Part shown: in pieces, positions 57,207 to 64,000 of the stretch
How the letters are laid out: every line of letters begins with the position of its first letter
How positions within the stretch are numbered: the stretch's first letter is position 1
DNA from: Endomychus coccineus
Taxonomy: Eukaryota > Arthropoda > Insecta > Coleoptera > Endomychidae
Assembly: GCA_958510875.1 (NCBI GenBank)
Contig: OY294070.1
Coordinates: forward strand, 14,933,631-14,997,630
Reading direction: 5' to 3'
DNA: 64,000 nt
Translations under genes and position numbers: made by a program
The notes under the pieces: model-generated
The model's input: only the letters and a program-made list of their open reading frames with translations
Told to the model about the DNA's origin: nothing
Database searches by the model: none

Positions 57207-60200
57207 ATCATAACAATAAATATAGAGTATTATTTTATCTCCTTCCACACCTTAGCTGTTTCTACTCAATAGAAATATTTTTATACAGTATTGAAACTTG
57301 AGGAATGATATCGCGGAAGCGCAGCCGACGCTTTCTTCTACGAGTATTAGCTGTTGCTGCAGGCGTAGCACGCAGCTACTACAAGGAACAGAGGCTATGT
57401 TGACAGAAGCTCTAGTAAAACACATACTTATAAAGTGAATAATTTTATGTTATTATAAATGTGCCATATTTGAAGGAACTGTAGTGGGTAAAGGAGTAAA
57501 GTGATATTCATCAGTTTAATGTAGTTGTGCAATAAGCTGGAGAAGGAGAATAAGGTATAATAACATGCGAATTAATTTTTATTTCTAGAATTTATTGATC
57601 TTTATTGTTTGTTATTAGTACCTCCGTCAGTGAATGTGCAAACCTACGGTTTTATATGATATATAATTGAGCACTTTTTGTTCCAAGTAGATAACGTGAG
57701 TAGTGTGAGATACATTGCTAGATGCTGTATGAAAAGGATTACCCTACGCCTCATTTGTTTAAGAGAGCGTAAATTAATAAGATCAGGGTGATCAGTATTC
57801 AATGTTTTTTAAGTTGACATATGTTGTGAAGTTAGAAATAATAATGAATGACTTTTGGGTTTTTTGATGTAAGCTTGATAAATAAACTTCGAATCGACAT
57901 GCATTTAATTTAACCAATCCCTAACAGTGGGTACCTCATTTTTCCATTTTAACATGCAGTTATTTTCCTTGATATAATGAGTAAAGAACTCCTAATTTTG
58001 TTTGCAACAAAGTTTATTGAATCAAATGGTTAGTTTATGACAATATATTGAAAACGTGATCAACACTGTATCACCTTCAGCTATGACGTCATTTCCCTAT
58101 TTCTGCGAACATAATATACATATAACTTGTGTATTGACTCTGCTATTTCAGTGGTGGATCATGTTGTTTCTTCAACCAAATGCATATTAACGAGGTATTC
58201 ATGTGACGGTCCATGTACTGCCTTTACAAAATCGAAAAGCTTTACTAAACAAAAAAGGTGAAGTAGAAATATTAAATAAATTTCGCCACGAAGAAACAGT
58301 TGAGCTCTTTAAATTTAATACATAACTTTACATAATAAGATCCCACTTTTTGCGTATTTTGTTCGAAACGTCGTTATGGCGTTTCAATCCGGTCGCGCCC
58401 AGCTGCAAAGTGAACGCCGTTGCCGACGTGGCACACAATCACTACCAACACATTGTCTTAGCCGGTTGCATATTAATTACGCCACCTAACCTTCTAATAA
58501 ATTCGCTGACGGTAATGAAAAGAAATTCTAATTAGGAAAATAAGAGTGGAGTCTGGTAAAGTGGCGGATTTATGATTTTTATTCGCTCGGGTCGTCGGCG
58601 GAAATGGTAATGTGACATGTTTTTACATCAACCGTAATGGATAAGTTGGATAACTGTAGCGAACTTCTCCAGATATTATACCGATAAATAAAACTTATTT
58701 TCCGACCGTCTCATCAGCCATTCACGGCGAAATGACACCAACCCAAAAGTCTAATTAATACGGCCTCTTGTCCGATGCCAACTTAAAGTAATTAAATTTA
58801 TTCCCGCGAAGTTTGCAGCTATAACAGTGACTTATGCTCGTTGTGCTCTGGGTCAATCCACCGGAATTATTTCTCAACTGATAGAACAGCAACAGTATCC
58901 AAAAAAGGCGGGACCAGAATAGTGGCGCCCAACGTGGGGCATTAGAATTAAAGTATCGTTCAAATCATCATCCAATATTTTACACTGACACTGCAGTTCT
59001 GCCTACACAACACATATCAGTTACTTGTCATTCAATGATATACTTATTAGCAGAATGACCCTGACATTGGATAACATTAAATGGAAAGTAATAAAGATTC
59101 CATCTTCCAAGAGCTCTTGAACCAGGACAACGCACAGGTGCGCAGTCGCGCATCCACCATATTCTTCAGATTTGACAGTTAATTCCCATGTCCGCCGTCG
59201 GCCAATCAAGATTGCCAATTGATGAACAAGAAATAATTTTGTAAATTAAATTCTGGCCGACATTCAAATGAAATCGATTGATTTGCATGAATCAGAGTAT
59301 GGTTTTACTAAAAAAGTGGCTCTCAACGTGGGGCGAGATCTGAAAACAATCGAATATAACATCAAATAGTTGGAACAGATAGTTTTACTGGTTCAATGAT
59401 TCAGGTAATAAACTGATTGCAACATAAACGACTAGGACTAAGACTTGATCATTTACCATATTTCAGAATCGCGAGAGGTATTTTAGATGAAGTCGTAATC
59501 GTATGAAGCTCGACCTTATAGAAATAAATGTGTCGGGTAAACTAAAAGCAACCCTTGCGGTCCATGTAATTCTATCTTGACTCTAATGTTCTTTGTCAGT
59601 GCTTCGTAAAAGTAAAACAATTCCAAAAATCTCTATATCCTGTGCCCCTTATATTCTTACACAAACGTGTAAATGTATGAACACATGACATCCTTTTCAT
59701 TATACCCGCGCTATCCAATGACTTTGAAATTATAGATAAATACTATTTGTTAGTTGTAATTACGTATGGTTTATTCCAGATACGAGGTTGGGCCAAATAT
59801 AGCAGACACTTTTCGTACTTTTGTTTTGTTAAGTAAAGTGTTTATTGCTCACTTCTTAAGTGAAGTGAGCGATAATTTCGCTCCAATCATTCATTTATTT
59901 GTTACTGCTTACATACATAATTGCATAATAGTGTTAAGCTCATAGACGTGTTACTGTTAATTTTCAAAAATGTACTATCCTCGGTTATATTTGAGCCATC
60001 CTCGTACATGCATTTAGATACGAATTTAATAGCAATCTTAGATTATAACATCGGAGGAATAATTTATACTTCTTATGGACGTTTCTCCAAATACCATAAA
60101 CACTCACAAAGGAATTTCTGCTTGTCTTCACGTGTATTCCGTTAAACCGCGGGGGAGATACGTGAAATCTAGCTCGCACTGCCAAAATATAATCCGACAA

Positions 60201-60573
60201 TAATTTTATTGCTTTTTTATGCTAATCGAGGGAAATCTTAAACCTCGCTGTAGAGTCGTATAATTCCACATTATAACCTATGTGTTCTTAATTACCCCAT
60301 TTTGAATATTCATTCTCGTTTACATTTTATTGCTGCTGTTGCTTGCAATTTAAAACTGTTCGCCTGGTTTCTTCGCTCTTCGAACGAATCGGTTGGGGAC
60401 AAATATAAGTCAAATTACGTATGATACTGGAAATGAAGGAAAATACGGAGACAGAACTTCGAATGTTGGGTTCACACGAAATGATTGTAATGACCTTCCG
60501 GAAAATTATAAATTGTTCTCATAAAAAGATGCTGCTGCATGAAAAAATTGCTTATACATTTATTTTGTTACAG
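57207..60573. other. Region upstream of the Nup88 exon; single-copy and relic sequence
   Basis: A 33-codon Arg/Ala-rich frame at 57,308-57,409 (MISRKRSRRFLLRVLAVAAG start) is too short to identify. Region 58,340-58,890 is CpG-richer with TAATTA cores and no repeat partner. At 58,922 and 59,322, AGTGGCGCCCAACGTGGGGC and AGTGGCTCTCAACGTGGGGC look like tRNA primer-binding sites of LTR retrotransposons, but no gag, pol or LTR was recognised near them. A 9-bp-stem hairpin (GCTCACTTC/GAAGTGAGC) lies at 59,848-59,871. An exon of Nup88 could be hidden here but I did not find one. Confidence 0.3.
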
Positions 60574-60699
60574 AACGCATCGTTTAGATGAAAGGCTGCT
60601 GGCGTGCAGTCAAAGTGTCGAGGTTCTCCAAGTTAAATTTCACCCAGGCAGCATTCGAGACAATCATATAGTTGTTTTGACGTCTGATAACACTTTGAG
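60574..60699 (+). CDS. Nup88: Nup88 (mbo) internal exon
   Basis: Nup88 is a nuclear pore protein with an N-terminal WD-type propeller. It forms a subcomplex with Nup214 on the cytoplasmic face and affects export. This 126-bp exon has a pyrimidine-rich TTTTGTTACAG acceptor and a GAG|GTAAGT donor. It translates without stops to 41 whole codons: THRLDERLLACSQSVEVLQV followed by KFHPGS..DNHIVVLTSDNTL, matching the family's conserved LQV(K/R)(F/W)HPxS...LVLxSDNxLRLY strand pair. One base completes the previous codon and two begin the next, which agrees with the start of the exon at 62,766. Base composition is closer to even than the surrounding relics. Identification is from memory of the family, not from a search. 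Confidence 0.75.
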
Positions 60700-61150
60700 G
60701 TAAGTTGAAGAAAAAAAAAATGAAACGTGTGGCACTCGGGGACTGCCGCGGTAAAGCTATTGCATAGCACTACGCCACTGGAAAAAGTTGGGCAGAAAAA
60801 CATCCACTACCCCTTCAAACTCTTCACGAATTATGAGTAAAAAAATTTTTTGATCGCATAAAACATAGCTTGCTATGAGTAGAAAATGTTCGCAAATGAT
60901 GTTTTCTGTACTATAAACAGTTCCGGAGATATTTGCAAAAAACGAAATTTTTGTTTCAATTTCAACCCTGTATCTCAAAAACTGAGCGTCTGCATATATG
61001 TTAATAGGAACTTTTTTCCTCAAAATCAAATTTTCTATCGACTGTTGAACATATAGTGTAGTACCAAAAGACGCCACATAGGGGAAACATAAAAGGCGTC
61101 ACGTAAGAGTATCATCTTGATCTCTATGAAGAGTATTCTGTGACAAGCAT

Positions 61151-61178
61151 ATAACTCTACTACCGGTAGTAGAGTTAT
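61151..61178. repeat. 28-bp perfect palindrome
   Basis: ATAACTCTACTACC followed directly by its reverse complement GGTAGTAGAGTTAT, with no spacer. It lies in the Nup88 intron just left of the repeat shared with 52,830-53,395. Confidence 0.97.
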
Positions 61179-61219
61179 CTATGGTGACAGTTACTTGCAA
61201 ACACAATTTTATACGAAAG

Positions 61220-61800
61220 TTTTAACGTTCAGATCTCGATAACGCTTCCGGCTCCGGCATTTTCACGTGGCCTATCGAAATTAGAAGGTTCGAATTGTAT
61301 AAAAACACAGTTGCATGAATGACAGACGTCTTATGTAATTAGCTACGAACGCAAACATTTTGACATATGCCTCCAGGAGCTCGCTGCACGTAAGTTAGAG
61401 TTTATACATTTTACCTCTATTTTGTCAATTTGGGGCCGTTTCGAACCCCGTGCGGCCGGCGCCAGTTGTAATAAAGTGTTTTGGGCTATGGGCCGCTAGC
61501 TTTTACCCGCTTTCGGTATATTTAAGTAGCTAGAAAATTCCCTTTCGTACGTGGCACGTCAGTTGCTAGTAGGTGACAGCTCAAAACTGTTTTAATTAAA
61601 TTTTCCTATTTAATCGACATTTTGGGGCCCGAAACTATGCTATTTAGTTGGCCCCGTTCATAAACTAACGACATGGAGCGAAAACCACACGCAAGAAGTC
61701 CTCGTTAAGACGTTTTATGTACCGTAAATTTGCAATTTTCTAACTCGCGAGCTACGCACTTCTCACGTGAACGTCATTCGATTTATCGAAAATTAACCAA
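61220..61800 (+). repeat. Intronic copy of the repeat core found at 52,830-53,395
   Basis: About 75-80 percent similar to 52,830-53,395 in the same orientation, with small insertions (for example 61,410-61,450). It has the same TATA-like and AATAAA motifs. The 620-bp inverted arms that flank the other copy are not present here. Confidence 0.65.
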
Positions 61801-61937
61801 TTCAAAACAGTTTTCGACCCAGTTTGGGGCTATCACGACCTTTTAAAAGGTTCAAAGTTAACATTTCGAAACATTTCGACAATTTTAAGCTCGGCCGAGC
61901 TACATGGTAGGCGGGATGGTAGGTGTCAGGATATTTT

Positions 61938-61992
61938 GTTAAGCTATTTCCGTTACGGTATTTGTTTTAAGCTATTTCCGTTACGGTATTTG
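61938..61992. repeat. 27-bp tandem duplication
   Basis: TTAAGCTATTTCCGTTACGG plus TATTTGT occurs twice in direct tandem with one extra T between the copies. The near identity of the copies implies a recent duplication. Confidence 0.9.
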
Positions 61993-62765
61993 TGTTTTGT
62001 TTTTTTTTCTTGATTCGGTCGCCGCGCTCAAAGCCCGCGATAAAAGCTATATGCAATAGCTTAAAAGCCGTTGTCAATACATCACTAAATACTTTCACTT
62101 TTGTTTGCACAATTTTTGCACTAGGAACAGAGAATATATTGGAAATGATTAAGAAACCGTTAATGATAGTTATACTCTATGTTTCATTGAAGTTTATTTC
62201 AAATGGTCTACATAATAATGTATTTCACAACTCTATGTTTTATACTGACACCTGCTGTCACATGAACTATCACAAATATTGACACTATATAACCGTACTT
62301 TCATTATACCATATAGCACAGATCCACGGGTCTGTGCGCAATCAATAAATCAAAGCGAGGGCGGACAAGTCATGAGCACTTAGATCACTCAATTGAGTCC
62401 TTTTTGCGCCCCCTTGAGACAAAACTATCTATCAGGCCAAAGACAGTGGCGGCTGATACTAAAGGACAAGTGCAAATTCTGCATGGGCTGATGTCTCTTA
62501 TGGCCTAAGGGGGCATGTATGCGCTGCTGAGGTGTTGTAGCCTACGAAAAGCCAGTGCTGCTACTAGGATATGAGAGGCAGTTTTGAAATAAACTCAAAA
62601 ATGTCTCCTTACCAAGACTCACAAATGTCTTTTTTCCAAAATCAAATATAATGGATAAGTCAGATTCAATTCTTCGGTCGAACCGGAAGTAACACTTATT
62701 TCCGTTGGGTGGAAAAACAAAAATTCATTAGCACACAATATAATCTGAATTTATTGTTTTTATAG

Positions 62766-62953
62766 GTTGTATATTATCGAAAACGAAGTCAGAAACGTTG
62801 GCGTCTACTCTGTTGGCGAGAAACCTCTCGCTAAGGTACCATGTTCGAGGATAACATTTTTGGGTGCGCTGGGAGAAATTGCAGTGGATTTCGACTTTGG
62901 CCATCCGGAAATAAACGACAGCAACGGCAGCACACCTATGGAAAATTCTCACG
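62766..62953 (+). CDS. Nup88: Nup88 (mbo) next exon
   Basis: A 188-bp exon with a TTTTTATAG acceptor and an ACG|GTAAGT donor. Its first base completes the AGG (Arg) codon begun in the previous exon, giving the family motif TLRLY across the junction. The rest reads LYIIENEVRNVGVYSVGEKP, then CSRITFLGALGEIAVDFDFG, then a hydrophilic Asn/Ser/Glu-rich end. The LGExAVDFDFG block is characteristic of Nup88. All 62 codons are open in this frame. Downstream exons must lie beyond 64,000. The remaining intron is now partly filled by a Tc1/mariner-like element. Confidence 0.75.
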
Positions 62954-63175
62954 GTAAGTTGTATTCCGTTTTGACATTAAAGTCTAAAGTTTCCAAAAGA
63001 GAGTCTACATTACGTTTTACAACAACGCGTAAAGTCAAATAGTTTTGTTTTAAAAAAATGTGAATATTCGATCTGTTCTTACAAAATGAGAAAATATGTA
63101 CCTCATTAAGCACTTGTGTTTTAGAAACAGTATTGCCAGATCCATGATCAGGCGACCTTGGAGTACCGGGATATC

Positions 63176-63386
63176 AAAAATTATCTTGGTCAAGGTTGGT
63201 TGTGGAATCTAAAACGTGTGTCTGTCTTACTTTACGTTCAATTATGTCACTGTCACACTGACATCATCAATAACCTACAAATTTCATACCTATTTATTTC
63301 AATTGTAAAACAATAATGAACTACAAATTAAAAATTATCTTGGTCAAGGGTGGTTGTGGAATGTAAAACGTGTCTTACTTTAAATT
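63176..63386. repeat. Direct repeat pair of about 55 bp flanking the left inverted end
   Basis: ATTATCTTGGTCAAGG followed by TTGTGGAAT-TAAAACGTGT-CTTACTTTA occurs at 63,179-63,232 and 63,331-63,386. The TGTCACACTGACATC inverted end (63,251) lies between them. It suggests a duplicated or nested left end of the mariner-like element. Confidence 0.8.
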
Positions 63387-64000
63387 TTTGAATATTTTTA
63401 GTTGTGTCAGAATCTGTTAAGTCATTGTGCTGAAATTTTCTAATCCAGTTTTTGAATCATGCCTCTTACCACACAGCACAAAATTTTCATGATTGAAGCC
63501 TATTTTCGAACGGTTGCGCTAGTTAATGGAAATTAGCAATACAGTCAACGTTTTTGTTTGGACAATTTTCGAGAGCACTTCCCAAACGTGGCAATATTAC
63601 CGGACAATTTTTATGCGTGCCTTACAAATTGTGTTGAAGTGTTTCGCGAAACTGATTGTGTGACTCATAAAAAAGATGCTGGTAGACCAAGAGTTCGTAC
63701 AGAAGAAGTTGCCAATGACGTTCGTCAACGTATGGAAGAGGAGCCTGCAAAACCTTTAAAACGTCTTTCTCAATGCAATATGCAACCATAACGCCAGAAA
63801 TGCTGCAAAACGGTTTTCACAGCATGAGGCTGCGCGTCAACTTGTGCATCGAACAAAACGGGGGACATTTCCAACAATTACTGTAATTTAGTTTTTCTTG
63901 TTACTAAAACCGTTATTTCATAATTTGTAGTTCATTATTGTTTTACAACTGAAATAAATAGGTATGAAATTTGTAGGTTATTGATGATGTCAGTGTGACA
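63251..64000 (+). mobile_element. Deletion-derivative Tc1/mariner-like element at the window edge
   Basis: The left end TGTCACACTGACATCATCAA (63,251) and following text through AACAATAATGAACTACAAATT match, in reverse complement, the last 80 bp of the window. The right end (TGTCAGTGTGACA) falls exactly at 64,000. The inverted repeat is about 80 bp. Target-site bases on the right are outside the window. Between the ends is a transposase missing its middle. Confidence 0.8.
63459..63886 (+). pseudogene. Tc1/mariner-superfamily transposase, internally deleted
   Basis: The start MPLTTQHKIFMIEAYFR (ATG 63,459) and the later FREHFPNV, VFRETDCVTHKKDAGRPRVR and DVRQRMEEEP (63,720-63,750) match the N-terminal DNA-binding part of a widespread insect transposase family. 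A TAG near 63,533 replaces an expected Trp. After about 63,790 the frame passes directly to the very C-terminus, RVNLCIEQNGGHFQQLL, ending TAA at 63,884-63,886. All three catalytic acids are thus deleted, about 200 codons. The C-terminus is similar to that of the transposase at 23,488-24,537, so the two families are related. Confidence 0.8.

Larger units (their letters stand above)
60700..62765 (+). other. Nup88: Intron between the two Nup88 exons
   Basis: GTAAGT at the left and TTTTTATAG at the right bound a 2,066-bp intron. It holds a repeat shared with 52,830-53,395, a 28-bp perfect palindrome and a 27-bp tandem duplication. Region 60,740-61,140 contains text typical of DNA transposon flanks (CCCTGTATCTCAAAAACTGAG) with a 106-codon minus-strand frame that I do not recognise. 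A 96-codon frame at 61,992-62,282 also lacks a recognisable domain. Confidence 0.65.

Noticed and set aside
57308..57409. Arg/Ala-rich 33-codon frame resembling the start of some PIF/Harbinger proteins
   Set aside because: Too short and ends at TGA; no nuclease domain follows, so no assignment is justified.
58922..58941. Endogenous retrovirus or complete LTR retrotransposon
   Set aside because: Only primer-site-like words are present; no gag, protease, pol, envelope frame or LTR pair was found nearby.

Overview
This is AT-rich animal nuclear DNA, almost certainly from an insect. A beetle is my best guess from the style of the retrotransposon reverse transcriptases, but that is a weak inference. 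There is no bacterial gene organisation. The only host gene I can name is on the + strand near the right edge: two exons (60,574-60,699 and 62,766-62,953) with consensus splice sites whose translation looks like nucleoporin Nup88 (Drosophila mbo). Its other exons are outside the window or not recognised, so much of the window may be intron or intergenic DNA beside that gene. One short uninterrupted reading frame (30,885-31,274) could be an orphan gene.

Nearly everything else I can recognise is transposon-derived, and most of it is broken. From left to right: a jockey/CR1-style non-LTR family called A here (915-1,850; 3,610-4,130; 14,350-15,000 minus; 17,645-18,500; 40,369-40,968); a 28-bp minisatellite (1,850-2,775); a P-element/THAP9-type transposase relic (5,726-6,330); a tyrosine-recombinase (Crypton-like) gene on the minus strand (7,958-9,855) split by an 857-bp inverted-repeat element; a ZMYM-like hAT relic (12,978-13,829); other non-LTR relics (15,748-16,692; 20,640-22,430 minus; 22,520-22,663; 35,140-35,372; 37,290-38,090); a complete but dead Tc1/mariner element with very long inverted repeats (22,965-25,250); a Penelope-like GIY-YIG fragment (25,290-25,690); an R1/LOA-like LINE with RNase H and a poly(A) tail (31,795-34,195 minus); a LINE with a 672-codon open reverse transcriptase frame (42,275-44,293); a BED-finger hAT-like gene (45,490-47,206 minus) split by a second inverted-repeat element; two tRNA-like SINE candidates; an AT-rich 1.5-1.6 kb repeat family with three long copies and one fragment; a 1.9-kb inverted-repeat element (52,104-54,018) whose core recurs inside the Nup88 intron; and a deletion-derivative Tc1/mariner element that ends exactly at the window edge.

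The most interesting points are these. (1) The 857-bp element in the recombinase gene lies exactly between AAA and TTT with no target-site duplication, the published signature of Spy transposons. Removing it and a 57-bp intron gives a continuous 984-nt frame with one nonsense codon. (2) A type-I hammerhead ribozyme-like core is at 36,654-36,695 (minus), with related, more decayed motifs at four other places, in a window that also holds a Penelope-like fragment. (3) The mariner-like element has inverted repeats of about 0.55-0.6 kb that include the transposase start codon. (4) Several elements are nested inside the coding frames of older elements, so empty sites can be reconstructed from protein continuity.
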